A program made the position numbers and the translations under genes. The notes under the pieces are model-generated. The model was not told the origin of the DNA. It saw nothing but the letters and a program-made list of their open reading frames with translations, and did not search any database. A stretch of 64,000 nt of DNA, taken from DASVRZ01 sp038228695. GTDB taxonomy: Bacteria > Verrucomicrobiota > Verrucomicrobiia > Chthoniobacterales > DASVRZ01. Where the stretch lies: positions 12,245 to 76,244 of the forward strand of contig JBBRPA010000007.1 in assembly GCA_038228695.1 (NCBI GenBank), in the 5' to 3' direction. Below are positions 1 to 8,803 of the stretch, in pieces (position 1 is the stretch's first letter; every line of letters begins with the position of its first letter).

Positions 1-116
1 ATCGCGGCAATGAGCAAGGCAGCGAGACCGGTCAGAGTGACGGAAAAGCCGAGGCGGCTGGTGGTTTTGGAGTCGAATTGCTCCGGTTTCGGTAGGGTAA
101 TAGAATGATCGCTCAC
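1..116 (-). CDS. actF: ActF, Alternative Complex III membrane subunit (N-terminal fragment, runs off the window)
   Basis: Only the first 38 or so codons are in the window. On the minus strand a GTG at 116-114 opens a frame reading VSDHSITLPKPEQFDS followed by a hydrophobic stretch (VTLTGLAALLIAA) that is cut by the window edge. The GTG overlaps the TGA stop of the upstream actE as GTGA, the usual sign of translational coupling. In Alternative Complex III operons this place is held by ActF, an NrfD-like polytopic membrane protein paralogous to ActC. The identity rests on position and the start of a membrane segment; the fragment itself is too short to recognise alone. Confidence 0.7.
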   Translation of the reverse strand, partial: MSDHSITLPKPEQFDSKTTSRLGFSVTLTGLAALLIAA

Positions 117-772
117 TTGGCCTCCAATTTGGCTAAGACGTCAGCAGGGACATCGGATTTGGTCGCGTTCTGAGCGCGTTGCAGGGCGCGGATGTAGGCC
201 ACGATGGCCCAACGATCTTCGCGGGTGATTTTATCGCCATAGGGATACATGGTGTTTTTCCCGTGGGTGATGGTGTTGTAAATTTCGCCGTCGGCCATGA
301 CGCGGATCCGCTCCTGATGGTAACTGGGCACGCCAACGATGCCGTATTGGGTGGTGATGCCGTTGCCCGCGCCGGATGCGCCGTGGCAGGGAACGCAGTT
401 GATGGCATAGCGTTGCTGACCGCGCACGAGTAGTTTTTGATCGACCGGAAGCGGCATCCCAGTGCCCCAGCTTTCGCCCATTTTACCGGTGTCGATGTAG
501 TCATCGCCTTGGGTGTAGCCTTTGTAAAAATGATCGGCCTGACCGTTTGCGGTGGCTTCATTGTAGCCGAACGGAATGGTGCCTGCGACGGGCGTTCGCT
601 CGACCCGACCGTCAGCGAAAAATTCACTGGTCTTCTGCGGCTTATATTTCGCCTGACGATCCATGTCGGGGAAAATTTCCGTGGGCGGCTTGCGGGATTT
701 CGAGCCGCGGAATCCGGCCGCGGCGAGCACGCCGACTCCCACGAGCAAACAAATGAGAAAAAAGTAACGCAT
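113..772 (-). CDS. actE: ActE, monoheme cytochrome c subunit of Alternative Complex III
   Basis: 219 aa. A hydrophobic N-terminal segment (about residues 3-20) acts as membrane anchor or signal. A single CXXCH haem c site, CVPCH, sits near residue 126 in the setting NCVPCHGASGAGNG, and a later Met in GKNTMYPYG is a candidate distal haem ligand. The layout matches the class I cytochrome c subunit ActE, which carries electrons from the pentahaem ActA side toward a terminal oxidase at the outer face of the inner membrane. It lies 6 bases after actD and its stop overlaps the actF start, so it belongs to the same transcript. Length is normal for the family. Confidence 0.9.
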   Translation of the reverse strand: MRYFFLICLLVGVGVLAAAGFRGSKSRKPPTEIFPDMDRQAKYKPQKTSEFFADGRVERTPVAGTIPFGYNEATANGQADHFYKGYTQGDDYIDTGKMGESWGTGMPLPVDQKLLVRGQQRYAINCVPCHGASGAGNGITTQYGIVGVPSYHQERIRVMADGEIYNTITHGKNTMYPYGDKITREDRWAIVAYIRALQRAQNATKSDVPADVLAKLEAK

Positions 773-778
773 GATCGT

Positions 779-1333
779 TTATTCGTGAATCAGGGTAATG
801 TCTTTCGCGCCCAAATCGGAGAGCAATTCGGAGGTGCCTTTTTCGGTGAATTTTGGGTCAGCCGCCTCGATGACCATGATGAAACCATCGTCGCTGAAAC
901 GCCCAAAGCCGTCCCAGTTGAAAACAGGATGATTCCAGCGCGGCATACCATTGAGGAGAAACATTCCGATCACCGTGGTGAAAGCGGAGAAAAGAATGGT
1001 TAGCTCAAACATGATCGGGAAAAACGCCGGCACAGAGAAAAGCCCGAACGGTTTGCCATGGACGATGAGTGGATACAGAAAGGTGGACGGAATGAACTCC
1101 AGACACATGGCGGTGATGAAACCGGTCACACCACCAACGAAAACGATTTTGCCGAGAATGGAATGACCGAGGCCCATGGCGGCGTCCATGCCGTGGACCG
1201 GATAGGGCGTGTGGACATCCCAGCGGCGAAAGCCTTTGTCGCGGACTTTTTTCGCGGCCTCGTAAATCTCGGCCGCGCTCGAAAAGCGGGCGCCGAGTCC
1301 GAAAAGTTTTTTGCGTTCAGCGATGGCAGCCAT
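779..1333 (-). CDS. actD: ActD, DUF3341 membrane subunit of Alternative Complex III
   Basis: 184 aa. About 60 soluble N-terminal residues (GFRRWDVHTPYPVHGMD is typical of DUF3341 proteins) are followed by two membrane segments, roughly residues 60-80 and 100-125, with a glycine and phenylalanine rich loop between them and a soluble tail. ActD anchors the soluble cytochrome and Fe-S modules to the NrfD-like subunits ActC and ActF; it carries no cofactor. It starts 2 bases after the actC stop. The assignment is supported both by its own sequence and by its exact place in the operon. Confidence 0.9.
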   Translation of the reverse strand: MAAIAERKKLFGLGARFSSAAEIYEAAKKVRDKGFRRWDVHTPYPVHGMDAAMGLGHSILGKIVFVGGVTGFITAMCLEFIPSTFLYPLIVHGKPFGLFSVPAFFPIMFELTILFSAFTTVIGMFLLNGMPRWNHPVFNWDGFGRFSDDGFIMVIEAADPKFTEKGTSELLSDLGAKDITLIHE

Positions 1334-1335
1334 AA

Positions 1336-2829
1336 TTAAGCGTGCGCCTCCTCGGTGGTGGAGGTGTGAGCCCCGTGGTCGTCATGTTTCGGATGGTAAT
1401 GCGGATCGGCTTCGGGCAGCACGCCTTTGACCTCGGAGATCGCAATCATCGGCAGGAAGCGGATGAAGAGGAGGAAAAGGGTCATGAACAAACCGAAGGT
1501 GCCAGCGAAGGTCCAGATGTCCACCCACGTCGGATGGAACATGCCCCACGAGGACGGAATGAAATCGCGATGGATGGAAGTAACGATAATGACAAATCGT
1601 TCGAACCACATCCCGGCGTTGACGCACATGCAGACCGCGAAAACCACGTAGATATTGTAACGCAATTTGGGGAACCAGAAAATCTGGGGCGAGATCACGT
1701 TGAGCGACATCATTGCCCAGTAAGCCCACCAATATGGGGCAACGGGGACATTGTAGAGCTTGCTGAAAATGTATGGGTCGGCCATGCGGTTGCGCAGGAA
1801 TAACCACGTCTCGTAAGGATTGCCGGAGTAAGCCGCGGTGAAAAACTCCATGCAGTAGGCGTAGCCGACGATGGTGCCGGTGAGCAGGATGATTTTGCAC
1901 ATCACATCGACGTGCTTCGGAGTGATCAGATCATGCAACCCGTAAATCGCACGGGCCGGGAGCATGAGCGTCAGCACCATAGCAAAACCGCCGAAAATAG
2001 CTCCCGCGACGAAATACGGTGGGAAGATCGTGGTATGCCAGCCAGGAATGACCGAGGTGGCGAAGTCGAAGGACACGACCGAGTGAACGGAGAGCACGAG
2101 CGGGGTCGAGATGCCCGCGAGAATGAGGTAGGCAAGTTCGTAATGGCGCCATTGGCGATTGCCGCCGCGCCAGCCAAGGGCGAGGAAACCGTAGGCGAAC
2201 CGGGCCACTTTACTGGTGGCGCGATCGCGTAAGGTCGCGAGATCAGGAATGAGTCCGATAAACCAGAACATGACCGAAACCGTGAAATAGGTGGAAACCG
2301 CAAAAACGTCCCAAAGGAGGGGCGAACGGAAGTTCGGCCAGATCGCGTTAGCGTTCGGAATCGGAGCAAGGAACCAGACCATCCAAATACGGCCCACGTG
2401 AATGCCGGGGAAAATACCGGCGCAAACCACCGCGAAAAGGGTCATCGCCTCAGCGGCGCGGTTGATCGAGGTGCGCCATTTCTGACGGGTCAGAAAGAGA
2501 ACCGCGGAAATGAGCGTGCCGGCGTGACCGATACCGATCCAGAAGACGAAATTGGTAATGTCCCAAGCCCAGCCGACGGGGTGGTTCAAGCCCCAAGTGC
2601 CGACACCGGTGGAAATCATATAACCGATGCAGGCGAAACAAATCAGGGCGAGCGTTCCGGAAATGGCGAGGGCGATCAGCCACCAGACGGGGGTCGGCCC
2701 CTCGACAATTCCGCAGATGCGTTGGGTGACCCAAGACATCGAGCGGTTGTTGAGAACGAGAGGAATGCGGGGGAGCGGTTCCTCGGGTGTGGGGTTGGGC
2801 CCCATTACAAGCATATCGGATGTTGCCAT
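1336..2829 (-). CDS. actC: ActC, NrfD/PsrC-like quinol-binding membrane subunit of Alternative Complex III
   Basis: 497 aa, strongly hydrophobic with about ten predicted membrane spans, the NrfD/PsrC architecture. Family-typical stretches are visible, such as NFVFWIGIGHAGTLISAVLF in the first third and SVVSFDFATSVIPGWHTTIF near the middle. ActC is the likely menaquinol oxidation site of the complex, working next to ActB. The start ATG shares one base with the actB stop (TAATG), so the two are coupled. The C-terminal tail is rich in His, Asp and Glu (HYHPKHDDHGAH), common in this family. Normal length. Confidence 0.95.
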   Translation of the reverse strand: MATSDMLVMGPNPTPEEPLPRIPLVLNNRSMSWVTQRICGIVEGPTPVWWLIALAISGTLALICFACIGYMISTGVGTWGLNHPVGWAWDITNFVFWIGIGHAGTLISAVLFLTRQKWRTSINRAAEAMTLFAVVCAGIFPGIHVGRIWMVWFLAPIPNANAIWPNFRSPLLWDVFAVSTYFTVSVMFWFIGLIPDLATLRDRATSKVARFAYGFLALGWRGGNRQWRHYELAYLILAGISTPLVLSVHSVVSFDFATSVIPGWHTTIFPPYFVAGAIFGGFAMVLTLMLPARAIYGLHDLITPKHVDVMCKIILLTGTIVGYAYCMEFFTAAYSGNPYETWLFLRNRMADPYIFSKLYNVPVAPYWWAYWAMMSLNVISPQIFWFPKLRYNIYVVFAVCMCVNAGMWFERFVIIVTSIHRDFIPSSWGMFHPTWVDIWTFAGTFGLFMTLFLLFIRFLPMIAISEVKGVLPEADPHYHPKHDDHGAHTSTTEEAHA

Positions 2830-5800
2830 TAGTGGTGTGCTCCTGCGGGTTCGGAAGTTTTCGCTTTTGCGTTCGGATCGCGGGCCGGACCCGTGCTTCC
2901 GGGTGCGCCTTCCCCGTGGAGCGATTCGTATTCGTCGGGATAAATGTCGGCCACTTTGTCGGCTCCGGGCATTTTCGGATTCGGGTTGCGAATGCGAGCC
3001 AGATAACTGGTGCGGGTGCGGATGTTGAGATACTCGAGCAACCGATAGCGGCGGGGATTGTCCTGCAGTTTTGCGAGAGCGCTGTCCGGGTCGTTTAAGT
3101 CGCCGAAGGTGATCGCCTCAGCCGGGCAGGCCTGTTGGCAAGCGGACTTGATCGTATCAGTCGGGATCTTGAGTTTGTCCGAACCGCCCGCTTTGACGCG
3201 TGACGTGATGCGATGCTCCTCGATGCGTTGGAGGCAATAGGTGCATTTCTCCATCACGCCGCGAATGCGGACGGTGACGTTCGGATTCTTCTGCATCTTG
3301 GTCAACTCCTCGGTGCCTTTCGGAGCGAGAGGTCCGTAATAGAGTCCGCTTGCTTCGGGCAGCGGGCCGACCTTGATTTTTTCGATTGGGCGCTCGTTGT
3401 AGTTGAAGAAATTGAAACGGCGCACTTTGAACGGGCAATTGTTCGCGCAATAACGCGTGCCGATGCAGCGGTTGTAGGCCATCACGTTGAGGCCGTCTTC
3501 GCTGTGAACCGTGGCGTTGACTGGGCAAACCGTCTCGCAAGGGGCGTTCTCACATTGCTGACAACCCACCGGTTGCATGACCATTTCCGGTTCGGTCTCA
3601 TCGTGTTCGTCGCCTGATGTAGCGAAATAACGATCGATTCGCAGCCAGTGCATTTCGCGGGAATTGTGGACCTGCTCCTTGCCGACAATCGGAATGTTAT
3701 TCTCCGCTTGGCAGGCGATGGTGCAGGCGCTGCAACCGGTGCACGTGTTTAGGTCGATGACCATGCCCCATTGCTCGGGCATGCCGAGTTTCGGAGATTT
3801 ATAGAGGGAAATATTCGGCGGAATGTGCCCGTCGATGTGCATCGTCTTGGCAAATGCGGGCTCGGCTTCGAATTTCGCCTTGGTTCCCTCGCGCACGAGG
3901 GCGCGTCCCTCCATTTGATGATGCTCTTGGGTGAAAGCGAGAAGATGTTGACCTTGGGATTTGACGATTTTCGCGCCGTTAGCGAAACCGGAATCGGTGG
4001 AAGTGAGCAGCGCAAAGGCGTTGAAACCAACCCCAGTGCCGACTTTTCCGGCGGTGCCCGTAGCGTGACCGTAGCCTCGGGCGAGCGTGATCGAATCATC
4101 GGCGTGGCCGGGCGAAACGAGTACGGGCACTTCGAGGGCGCGGCCTCCGATCGTTAGCTTAACGAGGTCGTTGTCGTTCAGACCGTGGGCCTTAGCGAAT
4201 TTTCGGGAAATCAGCGCCGCGTTATCCCAAGTGAGCTTCGAGACCGGGTCGGGCAACTCATGGAGCCAGCCGTTGTCGATGCTGTTGCCGTCAGGGATTT
4301 TGTAGTCGGGCGGGAAAACAACCTCGATCACTTTCGGATCGGGCAGCGAAATCGGGGCGTCAAAACGGCGGAAGGCGAGATTCGCCGCAGCGGGTTTTCC
4401 CTCGGCGTAACCGGTGCGGAGGAAGTTCGACCAGGTCGTGCCTTGGCCCTGTTTTTCGAAGGTGGCTTTAACCAGCTCCGCGCCGACAGGGACGGGTGAA
4501 CCAGCAAGAAGCGTGAGCACGTCGTTGACCGAGAGACCGCCGAAAAGCGGGAGAATCATTGGCTGGACGGGCACGTAGGTGCCATCCGGGCTGAAGGCGT
4601 CGTCCCAACTCTCAAGGAAATGGGTGCCGGGCACGTGCCATTTGGCAGCTTGGGCGGTCGCGTCGGTCCGCAATCCGACGTGAACGACATCGGGAACAGA
4701 TTTGAGCAGTTCGCCGAATTTTAAGTCTGCTGGCGCAGTGTAAACCGGGTCGGATTCAAGAATGAAAAGCGTGGAGACCAACTTATCTTGGATCGCACGG
4801 GTCAAGTCGGTGAGGGTTCCGGCCGCGGACGCCGCGGTGGCCACTCCGCGAAGGGTGGTGCCGATATTGCCGAGGGCTTGGTTAATAGCGAAACCGAGTG
4901 CCTGCACTTCGACCGGCTGGCGCGGACCGACAATGACGAGGCTGCGTCCTTGGGCAGAGAGAAGGTCGGCGGCGCATTCCGCAATCCATTTCGGATCCAC
5001 CCCGGGAATCTCCGGAGCCAGCGTCATGTTCATCCCGAGTTTGGCCGCGAGGGAAACGAGGAAAGCAACAGCTTGGCTGGCCTTCAGGCGCAAGCGGTGA
5101 TCCGCCATGCCGCCCGTGATCGTGTAGCGGTTTTCGACCGCATAGAGGCGGTTCATTTTTTCTTTCGGATCGCGTCGTTTGGAAAATTGCCGAGTCGGCT
5201 CCGTCCCAACCGCGTCGATCCCAAGGAAATCGGAATCCACCGCGACGACGACGTCTGCTTTCTCAAAATCGTAACTCAGCGCCACGCCTTCGCCGAAGCT
5301 CTTCGCCACAGCCTGATCGAGGACACTGCCGGTCGGATCGTAAACGTGGAATTTTGCGGCGGGATAAATCGCGAGGACTTCTTTCTTAAGGCGCTCCCGA
5401 GTCGGCGAATGGCTGACATCGGAAAGAAAGGCGAGACCTTCGCCCTTTTTCTCGGCGATTTTCGGGAGGAGATCCTTCAGGTAATTCTCGAAAGAAGCGC
5501 GGTCAGATTTTTTCCCGTTGGCGATAAAAAATTTCGAGCGGTCCGGGTTGTAAAGATCGAGAATGGTAGCCTGCGCTTGAAGATCGGTCGCGCCACTGCT
5601 CGCGGGATGAAGCGGGTTGCCCTCGATCTTGGTCGGACGACCGTCGTGGGTCGTGACCATTAGGGGCATGGCACCGCCGCGGCGGGGCATCGCACTGGCA
5701 TAAAAGAGAGCTTTCCCGGGAACGCTCCACTCGACGCTCTTGGAAAGCGCGGCAAATTGGATCTCCGGACGGCGGCAACCACTAAATCCGAAGCCGGCCA

Positions 5801-5993
5801 GGGCGAGCGACGCTCCCATGATCTGCATGAAACTGCGACGGCTCAGACCATCGATTTCCATCTCCGCGGCACCTTGCGGAAATTCCCGCTCGAGCCAGCC
5901 GCGAAATTCCGGTGTGTCAGCCAGTTCCCCGACGTTCCGCCAATACTTCCGGCCGGTCACGACCTCGGGTGGATGCTGTAAAATACGTTTCAT
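2829..5993 (-). CDS. actB: ActB, molybdopterin-oxidoreductase-like/Fe-S subunit of Alternative Complex III
   Basis: 1054 aa. Near residue 51 there is a Tat signal (SRRSFMQIMGASLALAGFGF) followed by a lipobox-like FSGC, so the protein is probably exported folded and may be lipidated. Residues about 75-700 resemble the molybdopterin oxidoreductase fold, which in ACIII is reported not to carry the Mo cofactor. Residues about 740-960 hold the Fe-S module: CTGCSACTIAC, CQQCENAPCETVC, CIGTRYCANNC and CTYC...CQQAC, giving the four clusters expected of ActB. The protein passes electrons from quinol to the haem subunits. It follows actA by 12 bases and overlaps actC by one base. Confidence 0.96.
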   Translation of the reverse strand: MKRILQHPPEVVTGRKYWRNVGELADTPEFRGWLEREFPQGAAEMEIDGLSRRSFMQIMGASLALAGFGFSGCRRPEIQFAALSKSVEWSVPGKALFYASAMPRRGGAMPLMVTTHDGRPTKIEGNPLHPASSGATDLQAQATILDLYNPDRSKFFIANGKKSDRASFENYLKDLLPKIAEKKGEGLAFLSDVSHSPTRERLKKEVLAIYPAAKFHVYDPTGSVLDQAVAKSFGEGVALSYDFEKADVVVAVDSDFLGIDAVGTEPTRQFSKRRDPKEKMNRLYAVENRYTITGGMADHRLRLKASQAVAFLVSLAAKLGMNMTLAPEIPGVDPKWIAECAADLLSAQGRSLVIVGPRQPVEVQALGFAINQALGNIGTTLRGVATAASAAGTLTDLTRAIQDKLVSTLFILESDPVYTAPADLKFGELLKSVPDVVHVGLRTDATAQAAKWHVPGTHFLESWDDAFSPDGTYVPVQPMILPLFGGLSVNDVLTLLAGSPVPVGAELVKATFEKQGQGTTWSNFLRTGYAEGKPAAANLAFRRFDAPISLPDPKVIEVVFPPDYKIPDGNSIDNGWLHELPDPVSKLTWDNAALISRKFAKAHGLNDNDLVKLTIGGRALEVPVLVSPGHADDSITLARGYGHATGTAGKVGTGVGFNAFALLTSTDSGFANGAKIVKSQGQHLLAFTQEHHQMEGRALVREGTKAKFEAEPAFAKTMHIDGHIPPNISLYKSPKLGMPEQWGMVIDLNTCTGCSACTIACQAENNIPIVGKEQVHNSREMHWLRIDRYFATSGDEHDETEPEMVMQPVGCQQCENAPCETVCPVNATVHSEDGLNVMAYNRCIGTRYCANNCPFKVRRFNFFNYNERPIEKIKVGPLPEASGLYYGPLAPKGTEELTKMQKNPNVTVRIRGVMEKCTYCLQRIEEHRITSRVKAGGSDKLKIPTDTIKSACQQACPAEAITFGDLNDPDSALAKLQDNPRRYRLLEYLNIRTRTSYLARIRNPNPKMPGADKVADIYPDEYESLHGEGAPGSTGPARDPNAKAKTSEPAGAHH

Positions 5994-6005
5994 GGACCTA
6001 AAAAA

Positions 6006-6668
6006 TTAACGGTGACAGCCGGAGCAGTTTTGCGGCGGGCGGATGGCCCATTCCTTGACGAGTTGGGTGCCCATTTCTACTTGGGCCTTTTGCGGATCTT
6101 TGCCTTCCGGCTTCCAATCCAGATTGAAGACCTTATCGAGCGGACGGACAAATTTTTCGGGGTTGCGATGGCACTCGAGACACCAGCCCATGCTTTGCGG
6201 TTGATCGTGGTAAACGACCTCCATGTTATTGATATTACCGTGGCAGCTGACACAACTGACGCCACGGTTCACGTGGACCGAGTGGTTGAAGTAAGCATAG
6301 TCCGGCGCGTAGTGAATGCGCACCCAGGGGAGCGGCTGACCGGTTTCCCAAGCGGTCTTGAGCGCGGCAAACTTCGGGTTATTTTTCTGCACCTGTGAGT
6401 GGCAGTTCATGCAAGTTTGCGCGGTCGGAATGTTGGAGTGGGCCGCCACTTCGACATTCGAGTGGCAATAGCGACAATCCATCCCGAGCTGGTTGACGTG
6501 AATGTCGTGCTGAAAAGGCACTGGCTGCACCGGTTGGTAGCCGACGCGGGTGTATTTCGGAGTGAAATAATACGCCACGCCGCCGGTAATGGCCGCTCCG
6601 AGAACAGCAACACAGACGAGAACTTTAAGAGGCAGCTGATTGGTCCAGCGCGGGAAAATATTGGCCAT
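6006..6668 (-). CDS. actA: ActA, pentahaem cytochrome c subunit of Alternative Complex III
   Basis: 220 aa. An N-terminal membrane anchor (about residues 14-32) is followed by five CXXCH haem c motifs: CRYCH, CMNCH, CVSCH, CLECH and, three residues from the C-terminus, CSGCH. Five haems is the count expected of ActA, the pentahaem cytochrome of quinol:cytochrome c oxidoreductase. Many extra His residues (HDIHVN, HYAPDYAYFNHSVHVN) are candidate axial ligands. It is the first gene of the minus-strand operon actA-B-C-D-E-F, and a promoter-like sequence lies about 130-160 bases upstream. Confidence 0.96.
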   Translation of the reverse strand: MANIFPRWTNQLPLKVLVCVAVLGAAITGGVAYYFTPKYTRVGYQPVQPVPFQHDIHVNQLGMDCRYCHSNVEVAAHSNIPTAQTCMNCHSQVQKNNPKFAALKTAWETGQPLPWVRIHYAPDYAYFNHSVHVNRGVSCVSCHGNINNMEVVYHDQPQSMGWCLECHRNPEKFVRPLDKVFNLDWKPEGKDPQKAQVEMGTQLVKEWAIRPPQNCSGCHR

Positions 6669-6983
6669 GGCTTATTGGAGCGCGATCACCCGAGGGCTGG
6701 TCAGGCGCGGCGTTTTACAGACTGTGATCACGTTGGGTTGAGGCATTTTCGGGCTTGCGCAGCCACGGAAAAACACGGCCTCCGAGGAACTGCGAGGCCC
6801 AGAGATTATAAATCCTCTTTTCATTATCAATCAAAATTCTGCGTATTTTCAGCGTTTTTTTCGTTCGTTTCGCGTTGACCCGAAGAAAGTGGAAATTAAG
6901 CTATTATTAAAAATTCTAATAGCAAACATATTTTGCGGCGAAACTGGACAAGCTTTCCAGTCAAGGCATCGTTGCGCCGCGCC
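6669..6983. promoter_or_regulatory. Divergent intergenic region between actA and the Mpv17-like gene
   Basis: About 315 bases without a convincing gene. The half next to actA is GC-rich; 6780-6930 is clearly AT-rich and holds the act promoter. At 6900-6923 there is an inverted repeat, GCTATTA and TAATAGC, 7-base arms with a 10-base AT-rich spacer, which could be an operator for either divergent unit. TTGACC at 6875-6880 is a possible plus-strand -35 box, but no well-spaced -10 box follows it. Confidence 0.4.
6805..6834 (-). promoter_or_regulatory. Sigma-70-like promoter for the act operon
   Basis: On the minus strand TTGATT (-35, plus positions 6829-6834) and a perfect TATAAT (-10, 6805-6810) are separated by 18 bases and face actA. 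Transcription would start near 6798 and give an untranslated leader of about 130 bases. The call rests on the hexamers only. Confidence 0.55.
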
Positions 6984-7712
6984 ATGTCTCTGCCCTCCGA
7001 ATCCATCCATCCTCTGCGGGCCGGGCTCATCGCCGCGCGCGCCACTTGGCTGCCCGGGCTGCTCGTTCAAGGGACGATGGTGGGGGTCGTATTGACTTAT
7101 TATAAGGTCCCGCAGGCCCGCCCGGTTTTTGACCAGATTGCCCGGTGGAAATCGGAAGGGGGCGTGGCCTTTTCCATTGTCTCCGCCATGGTGGCCGGCG
7201 GGTTGGTGCCGGAAATTTTACGGGTCCTCTTCTTCCAATCTGGGCGCGCGACGGCACAAAACGGCCGCAACCTTGCCTTCACCCTCCCCTTTTGGGCGCT
7301 TCAGGGGCTCTGGGTCGATTTCTTTTACCGCGGCCAAGCGGCTTGGTTCGGAAACAACCCGGCTCCATGGACGATCGCGAAAAAAGTCTGCGTGGACCAG
7401 TTTCTCTACAATCCTTTGGTCGCCGCTCCGTTTGGAATCACATTGTATGAATGGAAGAATCGCGGCTACCGCTGGTCGAGCGAGTTTCTTTCTTGGGCTT
7501 GGTATCGCGGGCGGATCATCCCCGGGCTAGTCGCCACCTGGGCAGTCTGGATTCCGCTGGTTAGCGTGGTTTATTGTTTGCCCCAAACACTACAAATCCC
7601 GATTTTCTGTCTGGCACTGACCTTTTGGGTGACGCTCTTTACTTGGATGACAGAGATTCTCGCCAAAAAGAACCAGCAAGTGCCGAACGACGCAGCGCAC
7701 CTCGCCCGATGA
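6984..7712 (+). CDS. Putative Mpv17/PMP22-like integral membrane protein
   Basis: 242 aa from the ATG at 6984; a longer TTG-initiated frame from 6933 exists but its added residues look non-native. Four or more hydrophobic segments are seen. The segment VCVDQFLYNPLVAAP and the C-terminal part (RIIPGLVATWAVWIPL, then LPQTLQIPIF and FWVTLFTWM) resemble the Mpv17/PMP22 family, which has a conserved DQ...P block and a W-P-rich third block. Mpv17 proteins are best known from eukaryotic organelles, where they are thought to form small membrane channels. The gene's stop overlaps the start of the NUDIX gene as ATGA, so the two are probably co-translated. Family membership is a pattern judgement and needs a profile search. 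Confidence 0.5.
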   Translation: MSLPSESIHPLRAGLIAARATWLPGLLVQGTMVGVVLTYYKVPQARPVFDQIARWKSEGGVAFSIVSAMVAGGLVPEILRVLFFQSGRATAQNGRNLAFTLPFWALQGLWVDFFYRGQAAWFGNNPAPWTIAKKVCVDQFLYNPLVAAPFGITLYEWKNRGYRWSSEFLSWAWYRGRIIPGLVATWAVWIPLVSVVYCLPQTLQIPIFCLALTFWVTLFTWMTEILAKKNQQVPNDAAHLAR

Positions 7713-8290
7713 TCGACCCGCTTTTAGTCATCACACAGACTCGGGAGTATCTTGCGCGCAACCCTCGGGAAGCCGAGCGGCTGGAGCCGTTCCGGATTTT
7801 CTTAGAAACGAACGCGCCAAAGCAGGTCATCTCCCGGAAGCATTTGGCTGGACACGTCACGACCAGCGGATTCCTCGTCAATGATAACGGCGAATCGCTT
7901 TTGCTCATTCATCACCGCAAGTTGGATCGTTTCCTCCAGCCCGGGGGCCACCTCGAGGACGACCCCACCCTGCTCGCCAGCGCGTTGCGGGAAATCCGCG
8001 AAGAGGTCGGTCTGCAGGAAGAGGCGCTCACCCTTTGCCAGCCGGACCATCTTCCCTGCGACATTGATCCCCACCGGATCCCGGCCCGGGGGGAACAACC
8101 GGAACACTGGCATTTCGATTTCCGCTACCTCTTCCGGGTGCGACCTGGGGCGGAGATCGCCTGTCAAGCCGACGAGGTGGCAGGGGCGGACTGGTTCGGC
8201 TGGGAGAGCGAAGAGGTCCGCCAAATTCTGCCTGAACACGTGATCCGCCGGCTCCGGACCACTATTTGCGCCCAGACACCCGGCGTGTGA
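7709..8290 (+). CDS. NUDIX hydrolase
   Basis: 193 aa. The Nudix box lies at about residues 78-100: GHLEDD followed by REIREEVGL. The catalytic REXXEE core that binds Mg is intact; the upstream Glu of the canonical GX5E is a Pro here, a variation seen in the subgroup with GGHLExDD-type boxes. Substrates of such enzymes are nucleoside diphosphates linked to another group; nothing in the sequence fixes which one. The ATG at 7709 overlaps the previous stop (ATGA), which decides the start over longer in-frame readings beginning further upstream. The N-terminal 35 residues are helical and not part of the Nudix fold. Confidence 0.9.
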   Translation: MIDPLLVITQTREYLARNPREAERLEPFRIFLETNAPKQVISRKHLAGHVTTSGFLVNDNGESLLLIHHRKLDRFLQPGGHLEDDPTLLASALREIREEVGLQEEALTLCQPDHLPCDIDPHRIPARGEQPEHWHFDFRYLFRVRPGAEIACQADEVAGADWFGWESEEVRQILPEHVIRRLRTTICAQTPGV

Positions 8291-8440
8291 TGTCTCTTTT
8301 TAGGCAGATTGAGCGACTGCAACCAAAGTCACCCCGTCAAAACCGCAGATTCACCCGATCGTTGCGGCACAGGGCGCCGGATTTCGCTCCGTATTTATAA
8401 AAACTCCGGGCTTGGCTCGGATGTTGCTTCCCGCCGAGCC

Positions 8441-8740
8441 GTGTTCAAATTTGTGTCATACGTTTTGATTGTCTGCGGATTTCTGGGAGGGAATCTGCGG
8501 GAGATCGCTCCGTTGCAACCCGGTCAAAAACACGCATCCGTCCTCGAGTTAACCAGCGCCAACGAGCGCGATCTACCGACGGACAATGCTTTGTCGGCGG
8601 CAGAGACCTGCCTCCACGCGGAGGTAGAAGAAATGCTCTTTCGAGAAAGCTCGAGCCCAATGCGGCTCCCAAAGGAAGGGCGCGCAGACCAGATTTTTTC
8701 CAGCCTGTCAGGGGCGCGGGATCCGCCAGCAAGGGGTTGA
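8441..8740 (+). CDS. Possible small secreted or membrane-anchored protein of unknown function
   Basis: 99 aa from a GTG at 8441. The N-terminus FKFVSYVLIVCGFLGGNL looks like a signal peptide or anchor; the rest is polar (ELTSANERDLPTDN, EVEEMLFRESSSPM) and matches no family I know. The frame stays open further upstream to 8309, but the signal-like start argues for 8441. The stop codon lies inside a terminator-like hairpin, which could mean that the unit is a real short transcript or that the frame is fortuitous. Codon choice is not decisive. Confidence 0.3.
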   Translation: MFKFVSYVLIVCGFLGGNLREIAPLQPGQKHASVLELTSANERDLPTDNALSAAETCLHAEVEEMLFRESSSPMRLPKEGRADQIFSSLSGARDPPARG

Positions 8741-8750
8741 GCCCCTTTTT
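8731..8750 (+). terminator. Intrinsic terminator-like hairpin
   Basis: AAGGGG (8731-8736), five-base loop, CCCCTT (8742-8747), then further T residues. It closes the possible small gene at 8441-8740 or the NUDIX transcript. Confidence 0.65.
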
Positions 8751-8775
8751 CTAGGCTCACTGACCCGTCTGCTGC

Positions 8776-8803
8776 GGAACCGAATTGCTTCGGTCCCGTT
8801 TTT
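8776..8803 (+). terminator. Second terminator-like hairpin just before amt
   Basis: GGAACCGAA (8776-8784), TTGC loop, TTCGGTCCC (8789-8797) with one bulge, followed by G and five T. It sits 33 bases upstream of the amt ATG. If amt transcription starts upstream of it, it could act as an attenuator; otherwise it is a backup terminator. Confidence 0.5.

Noticed and set aside
6933..6983. TTG start for the Mpv17-like protein
   Set aside because: The added 17 residues are basic and unlike the family; ATG 6984 gives a normal membrane-protein start.
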